From contig CARFEX010000011.1 of the NCBI GenBank assembly GCA_948971535.1, positions 1,438 through 14,797 on the forward strand: DNA of 13,360 nucleotides. The letters run 5' to 3'. The notes beneath the pieces are model-generated. The model was not told the origin of the DNA and did no database searches. It saw nothing but the letters and a program-made list of their open reading frames with translations. Position 1 is the first letter of the stretch. Each line of letters begins with the position of its first letter. The DNA is from an uncultured Eubacteriales bacterium (GTDB taxonomy: Bacteria; Bacillota; Clostridia; Christensenellales; UBA1242). Shown piece after piece: positions 5,663 through 13,360 of this stretch. The translations under genes were made by a program, and so were the position numbers.

Positions 5663-8600
5663 AGTCGTCATCACTTTGAGTGATAAGTTTTTGATAATTA
5701 TTAATTGAATGATTTTTTTGTTCTTGTAAAAGTTCTTCACCATATTTTTCAAGAGTAATCTGATAACGTCTTTCACGTTTCAAGAATTCAAAATATTGCT
5801 CTTCATTCATTTTGCTATCAAGGTAAAGCTTTTTACTTTCTGGATTATATCTATAAATAGGGAAATATCCACATTCAACAGCTTTTTTAGTTTCATCTAT
5901 CATATTAGCGAGGTCAAAACCTTGATTTATACATGGGCTATATGCAATAATAATTGAAACTCCATTATGAGCCTCAGCTTCTTTGAAAGCTTTGATACAT
6001 TGGCTCATATTTGCACCAAGTGCAACTTGGGCAACATAAACGTTTGGATAAATCATAGCAATCTGACCAAGATTTTTCTTGTTTTGTCTACGTCCATTTT
6101 CAGCAAGCTTAACATTTGAACCCATAGGAGTAGACTTGCTTGATTGACCACCAGTGTTTGAGTAGGTTTCATTGTCCAGTACTAGAATGTTGACATTTTC
6201 TCCGCTTGCAAGTATGTGGTCTAGTCCGCCATAACCTATGTCATAAGCCCAACCATCACCACCAATTATCCAAGTGCTTTTGCCTGAGTTTTCTGTGTAA
6301 GTATTTCCTAGTTTCATACCCAGTCCAAATTCGGCATTATCTTCAAATAGACTGTTTGCCCATTTGATACCTTTTCCATTTTCATCTTTTGCAAAAGGGC
6401 AAGAGCCAAAAGTTCCACAATATATGCTTGAACATCCTGTCGCATTGGCAATCGTAAGATTATCTTTAAATAACATAGATAAAATTTTTATGTAAGGAGT
6501 TTCACCGCATCCAGCGCAAGCACCAGAAAATTCAAAGTAAGGCTTTTCAAATTGTAAACCTTTTGCATGGTCAGTTGAAAATAGAGTTTGCTTTGCCTGC
6601 TTAAAGGTGAGAGATTTGTTATATTTTTCTTTTTCTTCGTCTAGAATTTCGCTAGCCAAAGTCATTTCAAGAGCTTTCTTAATTGCAGGGCAGGTTCTTG
6701 CACAAACTCCACAACCAGTGCAGTCCTCTGGTGAAAGTTGAATTTTATAAAGTTTTTCTTTAAGACCAATAGCATTTGCAAAATCTTCACTACTGTCAAT
6801 TTCGTTGTTTTCTACAAGGATTGCTCGAAGTGCTGAATGAGGACAAGCGAGCACACATTGCCCACATTGTACACAATTTTCCTTTATCCATTTAGGCAAA
6901 CTTTTAGCAATATTACGTTTTTCCAAACTAGCAGTTCCAATCGGTGCACCAGCTCCAATTTTTTCAGCAGGAATATCATTTCCACGAAGTTCTGCCATAG
7001 GTTTCATAATCTCTTGATAAAATTTGTCATCAGGCACAACTGGCGTTTCATTTTCTTTTCCAGTCAAACTTTGAATATCTATTTCAACTAAGCTCTCGCT
7101 AGCAAGTGATATAGCTTTAATATTTTTTTGAATAACACTTTCACCTTTTCTCGCAAAAGTATTAGTAACTTCTTCTTTAATAGAGTTTAAGTAAACTTCT
7201 TCATCCAAAATTCCAGTTGCCTTAAATAGAGCAGTTTGCATAATAATGTTAATTTTATCTTTAAGCCCACACTCAAAAGCAATCTTGTTTGCGTCAATAA
7301 TATAAAGTTTAGCATTTGCTTTTTTAAGCGAATTTATATAATATTTTGGTAAAACCTTTCCTATTTCATTGCTATTAAATATAGAGTTGATAAGAACTAT
7401 ACCATTCTCTTGCAAGCCTTCAAGGCAGTTGTATTTATGTATAAAAGAAAAGTTGTTAATTGAGATAATATTAGGATTTTTAGATAAATATGAACTTTTT
7501 ATCGGCATTTTTGATAATCTAAGGTGAGAAATAGTCAAACTTCCTGATTTTTTAGAGTCGTACTCAAAGTAGCCTTGGATAAATTTGTCTGTGTTTTTTC
7601 CAAGGATTTTTATGGTTGACTTGCTAGCAGAAACCGTACCGTCAGAGCCAAGTCCAAAAGCTTTGATTTCAAATTGTTCAGATTTGTGTGTGTAATTTGT
7701 TTCTGCAAGAGTGACAATTCTTTCAACATTTGAAACTATACCAACAGCAAAATCTGTTTTACTATTTTTTAAAGACAGATTATTAAAAACTGCATCAATC
7801 TGACTAGGTGAGAAATCCTTTCCACCAAGACCATATCTTCCAGTAATTATCTTAATATTTTTGCCAGCCTTTTGCAATGTTGCCATAACGTCAAGTGCAA
7901 GAGGCTCTTCGCTTCCGCTTTCTTTTGTTCTATCTAGAACACAAATTTTTTCTACCGTTGAAGGTAAAACTTTCAAAAATTCATCTTGATAGAAAGGTCT
8001 GTAAACTCGAACCTTTATAAGACCAATTTTTTTGCCTTTATTTTGTTGTAAATATTCTTCAATAGCTTCACAACTACTGCCCATACTAACAACAATTTGC
8101 TTTGCATCATTATCGCCATAGTATTCAAAGAAATTATATTTTCTGCCAGTGTGTGAGTAGAAGTAGTCAAAACATTCATTAAATTTTTCTTTTAAATTTT
8201 CCTCGTGTAGTGTTACTGTATTTTCTCTACCTTGGAAAAAAACATCAGGATTTTGTGCTGTTCCAAACTGAGAAGTATCTGAACTAAATTTTAGCTTATT
8301 GTTTTTTATCTTGTCAATAAAAGGTGTATAAATCTCTTTTTCAAGAGGCAGAATTTTTTGTATTTCATGCGAGGTTCTAAACCCGTCAAAAAAGTGCATA
8401 GTAGCACCGCCACCATTGAGTGCCAGAGCATGAGAAATAAAAGCACAGTCTTGACATTCCTGAACAGAAGATGCACAAATCATATTAAAGCCAGTCATAC
8501 GTGTTGCCATTACATCAGAATGGTCACAGAAGATGTTAAGAGCATGAGTTGCAATACTTCTTGCAGAAACATGCAAAACGCAAGGCAGACCTTCGCCAGC

Positions 8601-8894
8601 AATTTTATACATATTGGGTATCATAAGAAGCAGACCTTGGCTTGATGTAAAACTTGTTGCGGTTGCACCAGTCAATAAGGCACCATGCAAAACACCACTT
8701 ACACCAGCTTCTGACTGCATTTCGATAACTTTAACTTTTTCACCTAGAATATTGGTAATATTTTCAACTGACATTACAGAAGCTTTTTCTGCCATAGGAG
8801 TAGAAGGAGTGATAGGATAAATAGGCACAACTTCACTAAAATTAAAAGCCACCTGTGCGGTGATGCTACCGCCGTCAGTTATGATTTCTTTCAT
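5661..8894 (-). CDS. nifJ: Pyruvate:ferredoxin (flavodoxin) oxidoreductase
   Basis: 1077 aa single chain. Oxidatively decarboxylates pyruvate with CoA to acetyl-CoA and CO2, passing electrons to ferredoxin; cytosolic, oxygen-sensitive, and the usual link from glycolysis to acetate and H2 in anaerobes. Domain order is complete: the pyruvate/ThDP domain with IYPITPSTPMAE (25-36), Glu62 and Arg112; CoA and linker domains; the ferredoxin domain with two 4Fe4S sets, C674/677/680/684 and C725/728/731/735; and the ThDP domain with proximal cluster ligands C793, C796, C821 and probably C988 (SPCIN). The ThDP motif GGDGWAYDIGYGGLDH is at 878-893, and YSNTGGQ follows at 911-917. It is roughly 90-100 residues shorter than typical (about 1170), largely because a segment after EFGLGM (855-860) is missing. 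The ATG at 8894 has GGAGG five bases upstream and a near-consensus promoter. It is the only minus-strand gene here, transcribed alone. Confidence 0.97.
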   Translation of the reverse strand: MKEIITDGGSITAQVAFNFSEVVPIYPITPSTPMAEKASVMSVENITNILGEKVKVIEMQSEAGVSGVLHGALLTGATATSFTSSQGLLLMIPNMYKIAGEGLPCVLHVSARSIATHALNIFCDHSDVMATRMTGFNMICASSVQECQDCAFISHALALNGGGATMHFFDGFRTSHEIQKILPLEKEIYTPFIDKIKNNKLKFSSDTSQFGTAQNPDVFFQGRENTVTLHEENLKEKFNECFDYFYSHTGRKYNFFEYYGDNDAKQIVVSMGSSCEAIEEYLQQNKGKKIGLIKVRVYRPFYQDEFLKVLPSTVEKICVLDRTKESGSEEPLALDVMATLQKAGKNIKIITGRYGLGGKDFSPSQIDAVFNNLSLKNSKTDFAVGIVSNVERIVTLAETNYTHKSEQFEIKAFGLGSDGTVSASKSTIKILGKNTDKFIQGYFEYDSKKSGSLTISHLRLSKMPIKSSYLSKNPNIISINNFSFIHKYNCLEGLQENGIVLINSIFNSNEIGKVLPKYYINSLKKANAKLYIIDANKIAFECGLKDKINIIMQTALFKATGILDEEVYLNSIKEEVTNTFARKGESVIQKNIKAISLASESLVEIDIQSLTGKENETPVVPDDKFYQEIMKPMAELRGNDIPAEKIGAGAPIGTASLEKRNIAKSLPKWIKENCVQCGQCVLACPHSALRAILVENNEIDSSEDFANAIGLKEKLYKIQLSPEDCTGCGVCARTCPAIKKALEMTLASEILDEEKEKYNKSLTFKQAKQTLFSTDHAKGLQFEKPYFEFSGACAGCGETPYIKILSMLFKDNLTIANATGCSSIYCGTFGSCPFAKDENGKGIKWANSLFEDNAEFGLGMKLGNTYTENSGKSTWIIGGDGWAYDIGYGGLDHILASGENVNILVLDNETYSNTGGQSSKSTPMGSNVKLAENGRRQNKKNLGQIAMIYPNVYVAQVALGANMSQCIKAFKEAEAHNGVSIIIAYSPCINQGFDLANMIDETKKAVECGYFPIYRYNPESKKLYLDSKMNEEQYFEFLKRERRYQITLEKYGEELLQEQKNHSINNYQKLITQSDDD

Positions 8895-8915
8895 AAAAAC
8901 CTCCAGATAAAATAA

Positions 8916-8944
8916 AGTATATATATTTTGCTTTTCTTAGTCAA
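8916..8944 (-). promoter_or_regulatory. Sigma-A promoter of the pyruvate oxidoreductase gene
   Basis: On the minus strand TTGACT (8944-8939), exactly 17 bases, TATACT (8921-8916). Start of RNA is expected near 8909, giving a leader of about 15 bases that contains GGAGG. One of the closest matches to consensus in the window, fitting a highly expressed catabolic gene. Confidence 0.8.
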
Positions 8945-8973
8945 ATCAATCGCTCGAATTGTGTGAGTATTGC

Positions 8974-9002
8974 TTGTAAAAATTTATATAGTTATATATA
9001 AT
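8974..9002 (+). promoter_or_regulatory. Sigma-A promoter of truA, probably leaderless
   Basis: TTGTAA (8974-8979), 17 bases, perfect TATAAT (8997-9002). The ATG at 9009 comes after six bases, so the expected first base of RNA is the A of the start codon. There is no Shine-Dalgarno sequence. Confidence 0.6.
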
Positions 9003-9008
9003 AGAAGC

Positions 9009-9743
9009 ATGAAAAGAGTGTTGTTAACTTTAAGCTATGACGGAACAAATTTCTATGGCTGGCAAAAACAAAATGGACTGAGAACTGTGCAAGGTGAAAT
9101 AGAGAAAGCGATTGAGATTATTGCAGGCAAACCTTGTGAGGTGTTTGGCAGTGGAAGAACAGATGCAGGTGTGCATGCCTTGGCGCAGACAGCTCATTTT
9201 GACCTGCCAGTAGATATTCCTATATCAAGACTTAGTGAAGTTTTAAACAATCTTCTTCCAGGCGATATAGCAATAACTTGTGCAGAGGAAGTGGACTTAA
9301 ATTTTCATGCAAGGTTTTCAATCAAGAAAAAGAGATATCAATATAGAGTATACAACGGCAATGTTAAGGACGCATTTATGTGTAACCGTATGGGCTGGGT
9401 TAAATATACTCTTGACGAAGAAAAAATGCTTGAGTGTGCAAAACTGTTAGAAGGCAGACATGACTTTCATGGTTATTGCTCGTCAGCAACCTGCACAAGT
9501 GATTTTATTAGAGAAATTTTTGCAATAGATATTTTGAAAGAAGACGACTTTTATTATTTTGAAGTAGAGGGCAGTGGCTTTTTATATAATATGGTGCGTA
9601 TAATTGTAGGAACTATTGTAGATGTAGGAAGAGGCAAGCTTTCAATAGAAAGCGCCAGAGAAGCACTAGAAAAAGGTGACCGCTCAAAAGCAGGAGTAAC
9701 GATGCCTGCAAGCGGACTATATTTAAAAAGTACAACTTATTAA
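9009..9743 (+). CDS. truA: tRNA pseudouridine synthase A (sites 38-40)
   Basis: 244 aa, normal family length. Converts uridines 38, 39 and 40 of the tRNA anticodon arm to pseudouridine; cytosolic homodimer. Evidence: LTLSYDGTNFYGWQKQ (6-21), the catalytic-loop motif GSGRTDAGVHA (47-57) with nucleophile Asp52, FHARF and KKKRYQYRVYN in the middle, and the C-terminal GSGFLYNMVRIIVGT block typical of TruA. I chose the ATG at 9009 over an in-frame TTG at 8970 because the TTG precedes the predicted transcription start and the family begins at MKR. It is divergent from the oxidoreductase gene, with the two promoters back to back in 114 bases. In many Bacillota truA sits in a ribosomal protein or energy-coupling transporter cluster; here it stands apart from both. 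Confidence 0.96.
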   Translation: MKRVLLTLSYDGTNFYGWQKQNGLRTVQGEIEKAIEIIAGKPCEVFGSGRTDAGVHALAQTAHFDLPVDIPISRLSEVLNNLLPGDIAITCAEEVDLNFHARFSIKKKRYQYRVYNGNVKDAFMCNRMGWVKYTLDEEKMLECAKLLEGRHDFHGYCSSATCTSDFIREIFAIDILKEDDFYYFEVEGSGFLYNMVRIIVGTIVDVGRGKLSIESAREALEKGDRSKAGVTMPASGLYLKSTTY

Positions 9744-9782
9744 AATTATTATAGAAAATTGCACAAGTAGTATACAAAAAAT

Positions 9783-9811
9783 TTGCAAAATTTATATGAT
9801 TGTGCTAAACT
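9783..9811 (+). promoter_or_regulatory. Sigma-A promoter of alaS with extended -10
   Basis: TTGCAA (9783-9788), 17 bases, TAAACT (9806-9811), with TG at 9803-9804 giving TGcTAAACT. Start of RNA is expected near 9818, giving a leader of about 12 bases with GGAG (9821-9824) five bases before the ATG. The leader is too short for a T-box. Confidence 0.65.
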
Positions 9812-9829
9812 AAACAACATGGAGAAAAT

Positions 9830-11647
9830 ATGAAAACAGATAGAGAGTTAAAAGATTTATGGATAAAGTTTTTTGAAAAACATAACTTCAAACGTATTCC
9901 AGGTTATTCAATAATACCTGAAAATGACCCAACAGTACTTTTCACAACTGCAGGTATGCATCCACTTGTGCCATATCTATTAGGTGAAACTCATCCTGCA
10001 GGAAACCGTATATTTGATGTTCAAAGATGTATAAGAACAAATGATATTGACGAGGTTGGAGATAATAGCCACCTTACATGCTTTGAAATGTTAGGAAACT
10101 GGACACTTGGTGCGTGTGATAAAAAGCAGATGATAAATTATTCTTATGAATTTTTAACAAGTAAAGAGTACCTAGGCATACCAAAAGAAAGAATTGCAAC
10201 CTCGGTCTTTGCAGGAAATGAAATTGCACCACGTGATGAAGAAGCTTATAAAGCATGGAAGGAATGTGGAATAGAAGAAGTATATTTTCTGCCAACAGAA
10301 AATAACTGGTGGGCACTTGGTGGCGGAGTAGGACCATGTGGACCAGATAGTGAAATGTTTTATATCACTGACAAACCAAAATGCTGTGAAAAATGCAGTC
10401 CTTCTTGTGACTGTGGGAGATATCTAGAAATTTGGAATGATGTATTTATGCAATACAATGTAGAAAATGCAGGTGAAAAAGCAGTAGCACTTGCAAAACC
10501 AAATATAGATACAGGAATGGGACTTGAACGTACTGTCAGTGTGCTAAATGGTCAAAAGAGTGTTTATGATAGCGGATGCCTTAGACGAGTGATAGAATTT
10601 ATAGCCACAAAAGCAAATGTAAAATATGATGAAAATGAAAAGGCAACTCGCTCTTATAGAATTATAACAGACCACCTCCGCTCAGCAACTTTTGTGCTTG
10701 GTGACGAAAGAGGAGTAGTTCCGTCAAATGTAGGTCAAGGCTATATTTTGCGTAGATTTATTCGCCGTAGTGTAAACTGTGCTAGAAATATCGGTTTTGA
10801 CACAAAATATTTTGCAGATATTGCTGATATGTATGTTGATGAATATGGCAAGGATTATGCTGATATTAATTCAAATAGAGAAAAGGTAAAAGACGAACTT
10901 ATCAAAGAGGTAGGCAAATTTTCAAAGGCGATTGATGAAGGATATAAAGAGTTTGAAAAAGTTATCCGTGGTATCGAAAAACACAAAGAGTTTGCAAGTC
11001 AAAAAGGTGAAAAAGTTGAAAATATAATTTCAGGCAAAGCTTCTTTTAGACTGTATGATACTTTTGGTTTTCCTATTGAACTTACTTGCGAACTGGCAAA
11101 AGAAAAAGGTTATCAAGTAGATACGAAAGGTTTTGAGGATATGTTTAAAGAACATCAAGAAAAGTCAAGGCAGGCTTCAGCTGGTATGTTTAAAGGAGGA
11201 CTTGCAGACGGTTCAAAACAAAGTGCTCGCTTGCATACTGCAACACATATTATGCTTGCAGGTCTTCAAAAAATGTTTGGTAAGCAAGTCGAACAAAAAG
11301 GCTCTAATATTACACCAGAAAGATTGAGATTTGACTTCAATCTTGACCATAAAATGACAAGTGAAGAGCTCAAAGAACTCGAAACTTTTGTCAATGACGC
11401 AATTGCACGTGAACTTTCTGTTACATGTGAAGTTATGAGCCTTGATAAAGCACGTGAAAGTGGAGCTCATGGTACATTTTCATCAAAATATGGTGATGAA
11501 GTTAAAGTTTACACTGTTGGTGATGTGAGCAAAGAAATTTGTGGTGGTCCACATGCAGAAAATACAAAAGAACTGCATCATTTCAAAATTCTAAAAGAAG
11601 AGTCTTCTTCAAGCGGAATTAGAAGAATTAAAGCTATCATAGATTAG
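9830..11647 (+). CDS. alaS: Alanyl-tRNA synthetase, short form without C-Ala domain
   Basis: 605 aa against about 870-880 for standard bacterial AlaRS. Charges tRNA-Ala with alanine and edits mischarged Ser/Gly. Class II catalytic core: DPTVLFTTAGMHPLVPYL (33-50), motif-2 region with VQRCIRTNDIDEVGD (64-78) and FEMLGNWTLG (85-94), GPCGPDSEMFY (168-178), and DTGMGLERT (227-235). A cysteine-rich insertion C185, C186, C189, C193, C195 precedes RYLEIWNDVFMQY. The tRNA-recognition helices carry GQGYILRRFIRRS. The editing domain is complete: H469-x3-H473 and C571-x3-H575 (ICGGPH). The protein ends in IRRIKAIID, right after editing, so the C-terminal oligomerisation/C-Ala domain is absent rather than frameshifted: no matching frame follows, and a promoter starts three bases on. 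AGMHPLVPYLLGE and DIDEVGDNSHLTCFEMLGNW resemble, from memory, the AlaRS of candidate-phyla bacteria more than the common GNFSFGDYFK type. Confidence 0.93.
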   Translation: MKTDRELKDLWIKFFEKHNFKRIPGYSIIPENDPTVLFTTAGMHPLVPYLLGETHPAGNRIFDVQRCIRTNDIDEVGDNSHLTCFEMLGNWTLGACDKKQMINYSYEFLTSKEYLGIPKERIATSVFAGNEIAPRDEEAYKAWKECGIEEVYFLPTENNWWALGGGVGPCGPDSEMFYITDKPKCCEKCSPSCDCGRYLEIWNDVFMQYNVENAGEKAVALAKPNIDTGMGLERTVSVLNGQKSVYDSGCLRRVIEFIATKANVKYDENEKATRSYRIITDHLRSATFVLGDERGVVPSNVGQGYILRRFIRRSVNCARNIGFDTKYFADIADMYVDEYGKDYADINSNREKVKDELIKEVGKFSKAIDEGYKEFEKVIRGIEKHKEFASQKGEKVENIISGKASFRLYDTFGFPIELTCELAKEKGYQVDTKGFEDMFKEHQEKSRQASAGMFKGGLADGSKQSARLHTATHIMLAGLQKMFGKQVEQKGSNITPERLRFDFNLDHKMTSEELKELETFVNDAIARELSVTCEVMSLDKARESGAHGTFSSKYGDEVKVYTVGDVSKEICGGPHAENTKELHHFKILKEESSSSGIRRIKAIID

Positions 11648-11649
11648 TA

Positions 11650-11678
11650 TTGAAAAAATAAATAGTTTATGTTATAAT
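11650..11678 (+). promoter_or_regulatory. Sigma-A promoter with extended -10 after alaS
   Basis: TTGAAA (11650-11655), 17 bases, TATAAT (11673-11678) preceded by TGt (11670-11672). It starts three bases after the alaS stop. RNA is expected from about 11685, with the ribosome site AAGGGGGT before the ATG at 11702. Confidence 0.8.
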
Positions 11679-11701
11679 ATTACTATATAAAGGGGGTCCA
11701 A

Positions 11702-13174
11702 ATGGCAAAGGATAAGGTAAAAAAAGGATTTGCGTTTTATTTAATGATGCTTATTCTCATTCTTGTTGCAGCATTTATGGTATGGGTTACTATAATGATG
11801 TTTTCGCCAGGAAAGGATATCTTAGGTATAAAGTATTATAAATACGAGTATAACAATGATTACGTGCATACAACTGATGAGTCGCAAACGCCTATAAATT
11901 TTTCAAATATCAGTGAAATTAAAATAGATACAGTTGTAGCAAATGTAAATGTTATAAAAGGTGATGTTGAAAAGGATACAATAGTTGTCAAAAATAAGTC
12001 TATGGGTTTTGCCAAAGCTTCTGATAATACAGACTTTACAAAATCAATCACTCTTGAAGGTAGCACATTGGTAGTGCATGTAAGTGGGCCTCTTGGCTTT
12101 TTAAATCTTCAAAAAGACATAGAAGTTCAAATTGTGGTGCCAAATAATTCATCCACAAATTTAACTTCCACAAAAATTAACATAACTACTCAGTCAGGAA
12201 ATATCGCTATCGGAAATGAACTTAGTAGCGATGAAACTTTGACAAACGAAAATATAATCCAAATTTCAGATATATCACTCAATAGCAATACAGGTAAAAT
12301 CAAGTTTAATAAAGGATGCCGTTCGTTGTTTTCAACTTTTAATGTAAGAACAGTTTCAGGCAGAGTTGATAGTGATACAGATATAGCAATAAAGGCTGAT
12401 GAAGCTTTTATTAGTACAGAAACAGGAACAATCAACTTAGAAAAAATAAAATTTTCAAATACAGATTATTCCGATTTGAATGCAGAAAAAATTCTTTCAT
12501 TACAAGTAAATAATGGTAAATTTATTCAAAGTGAAAAAGGTCAAATTTACGGAACAGTTTCACTATTGACTAAGAATGGAAATTTCAGTTTTGGTACTAT
12601 TGAAGGACATCTACTTGCAAACAATACAAGGGATAAAATTGAAAGTCCGACAATAAATGCAAAAAGTGTAGTAAAGGATGTAAGTATTCCTTATGGCAAT
12701 AATTCAAATATAAATATAGGTGATGTTGGCGGACAAATAAATATAGCCAATAAAGGTGGTTCAATTTTGATAGGTTCTAGCGAAAATGGTGGAATACATC
12801 AAACAAGCTGGATATCAAGTAGTAGTGGAAAAATTGAAGCAAGTGTAGCTGACAATGGCGCTAATATAGAACATTATTTCACTTCAAAAAATGGTGAAAT
12901 CAATGTTAAATATACTAGTGAAATCGCATCTAAAAATGAACTTAAATCCGATAATGGTGCAATATTTATGGCAATAAAAAGCGGATATAAATTTTTACTT
13001 GAAGCCAAAGACAATAAAGGTGACTATGTAAAACTTAACGAAAATATTGAGTTTGAGTTTATCGATGCGAAAGAATATACTATGCCATTTTATTACAATA
13101 ATTATGTGGGAGTAAAAAACACAATTTTATTGCAAACAAATGGTTCAATGAGAGGAACTTTACTAAGTATATAA
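11702..13174 (+). CDS. Membrane-anchored DUF4097-like beta-repeat protein
   Basis: 490 aa. A basic N-terminus (MAKDKVKKG) and one hydrophobic helix (about 11-34) predict an inside-out anchor with the rest exposed outside. The exterior part is made of repeated short strands with a Ser/Asn-Gly-x-Ile/Phe turn: QSGNI (164), NTGKI (196), VSGRV (218), ETGTI (240), NNGKF (270), KNGNF (291), SSGKI (374), KNGEI (396) and DNGAI (417). This pattern is typical of the right-handed beta-solenoid DUF4097 family, often called putative adhesin and often found near envelope-stress regulators. No enzymatic residues stand out. It has its own promoter, the strong site AAGGGGGT six bases before the ATG, and a terminator after, so it appears monocistronic. 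Most DUF4097 proteins I know are nearer 250-350 aa. Function unknown; a surface or envelope-sensing role is inferred. Confidence 0.8.
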   Translation: MAKDKVKKGFAFYLMMLILILVAAFMVWVTIMMFSPGKDILGIKYYKYEYNNDYVHTTDESQTPINFSNISEIKIDTVVANVNVIKGDVEKDTIVVKNKSMGFAKASDNTDFTKSITLEGSTLVVHVSGPLGFLNLQKDIEVQIVVPNNSSTNLTSTKINITTQSGNIAIGNELSSDETLTNENIIQISDISLNSNTGKIKFNKGCRSLFSTFNVRTVSGRVDSDTDIAIKADEAFISTETGTINLEKIKFSNTDYSDLNAEKILSLQVNNGKFIQSEKGQIYGTVSLLTKNGNFSFGTIEGHLLANNTRDKIESPTINAKSVVKDVSIPYGNNSNINIGDVGGQINIANKGGSILIGSSENGGIHQTSWISSSSGKIEASVADNGANIEHYFTSKNGEINVKYTSEIASKNELKSDNGAIFMAIKSGYKFLLEAKDNKGDYVKLNENIEFEFIDAKEYTMPFYYNNYVGVKNTILLQTNGSMRGTLLSI

Positions 13175-13192
13175 TAAATTGGCTTAACAATT

Positions 13193-13227
13193 AAAAACCT
13201 TCAATTGAGAAGGTTTTTATTTTTTTT
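13193..13227 (+). terminator. Intrinsic terminator
   Basis: Ten-base arms AAAAACCTTC (13193-13202) and GAAGGTTTTT (13209-13218), six-base loop, then A and eight T (13220-13227). It lies 18 bases after the stop of the beta-repeat protein and isolates it from the nuclease gene. Confidence 0.88.
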
Positions 13228-13239
13228 GACGAAAAAAAG

Positions 13240-13267
13240 TTGACAATAAAAAATTTAGAGATATTAT
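13240..13267 (+). promoter_or_regulatory. Upstream promoter of the nuclease gene
   Basis: Consensus TTGACA (13240-13245), 16 bases, TATTAT (13262-13267). RNA would start near 13274, giving a leader of about 53 bases. Confidence 0.5.
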
Positions 13268-13297
13268 TTGTACTGACAAAGTTTATTATGTTATAAT
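13268..13297 (+). promoter_or_regulatory. Downstream promoter of the nuclease gene, extended -10
   Basis: TTGTAC (13268-13273), 18 bases, TATAAT (13292-13297) preceded by TGt (13289-13291). The two -10 boxes are 30 bases apart, suggesting tandem promoters. This one has the better -10, the upstream one the better -35. Confidence 0.6.
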
Positions 13298-13326
13298 AAA
13301 AATAGAAAAGACAATTAGGAGTTAAG

Positions 13327-13360
13327 ATGAAACTATTACATACTGCCGATTTACATTTGG
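13327..13360 (+). CDS. SbcD/Mre11-family DNA repair nuclease, N-terminal fragment
   Basis: Only 11 codons are in the window; the gene runs off the right edge. They read MKLLHTADLHL, the opening of the Mre11/SbcD metallophosphoesterase family, with Asp8 and His10 as the first metal ligands. In SbcD the usual text is HTSDWHLG; DLHL instead of DWHL also occurs in the YhaO-type exonuclease branch, so the subfamily is open. The family pairs with an SbcC/Rad50-type ATPase to process double-strand breaks and DNA hairpins, so such a gene is expected just downstream. The start is well supported: AGGAG (13317-13321) lies five bases before the ATG, after two plausible promoters and an upstream terminator. 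Confidence 0.8.
   Translation, partial: MKLLHTADLHL

Noticed and set aside
6837..7091. Plus-strand frames inside the oxidoreductase gene (also 8358-8645 and 8614-8820)
   Set aside because: They are opposite conserved cluster-binding and ThDP domains and show no family features.
9761..9805. Inverted repeat GCACAA/TTGTGC around the alaS promoter, with an AT-rich near-palindrome near 9776-9795, as an operator
   Set aside because: Arms are only six bases, 33 bases apart, and the inner palindrome is imperfect and off-centre; chance is likely in AT-rich DNA.

Overview
The window comes from a low-GC, probably anaerobic Bacillota genome; an uncultured gut Clostridia-type lineage is my best guess. 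The signs are AT-rich DNA, clear sigma-A promoters with G-rich Shine-Dalgarno (SD) sites, a single-chain pyruvate:ferredoxin oxidoreductase, and TGA used as a stop (1644-1646), which argues against mycoplasma-type codes. No mobile element, CRISPR array, rRNA or tRNA is visible, and no gene-free stretch reaches 300 bases.

Left part, plus strand. First comes the 3' part of a membrane-anchored ComEC-type metallo-beta-lactamase protein that begins before the window. A small protein of shikimate-kinase fold that has lost its catalytic motifs follows, and overlaps a complete transketolase by ATGA. After a 12-bp inverted repeat that encloses a promoter -10 box lies an acidic protein of unknown function with a four-cysteine knuckle. 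A membrane-anchored alpha/beta hydrolase ends this part.

Middle. A fully palindromic hairpin at 5631-5662 separates the hydrolase from the convergent pyruvate:ferredoxin oxidoreductase, the only minus-strand gene. That gene has a near-consensus promoter and diverges from truA.

Right part, plus strand. truA is followed by a short, divergent alanyl-tRNA synthetase without the C-terminal C-Ala domain. Next is a membrane-anchored beta-repeat protein of DUF4097 type, then a strong terminator and two promoters leading into the first 34 bases of an SbcD/Mre11-family nuclease gene cut by the right edge.

Functionally the window is mostly housekeeping: central carbon (transketolase, pyruvate oxidation to acetyl-CoA), tRNA modification and charging, and DNA repair, interleaved with poorly characterised envelope or stress-type proteins. 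Most genes appear to have their own promoter; the only tight coupling is the pseudo-kinase with transketolase. I see no obvious multi-gene novel system. The best second looks are the pseudo-shikimate-kinase/transketolase pair, the promoter-in-hairpin before the unknown gene, that unknown protein itself, two apparent leaderless start sites, and the short alanyl-tRNA synthetase.
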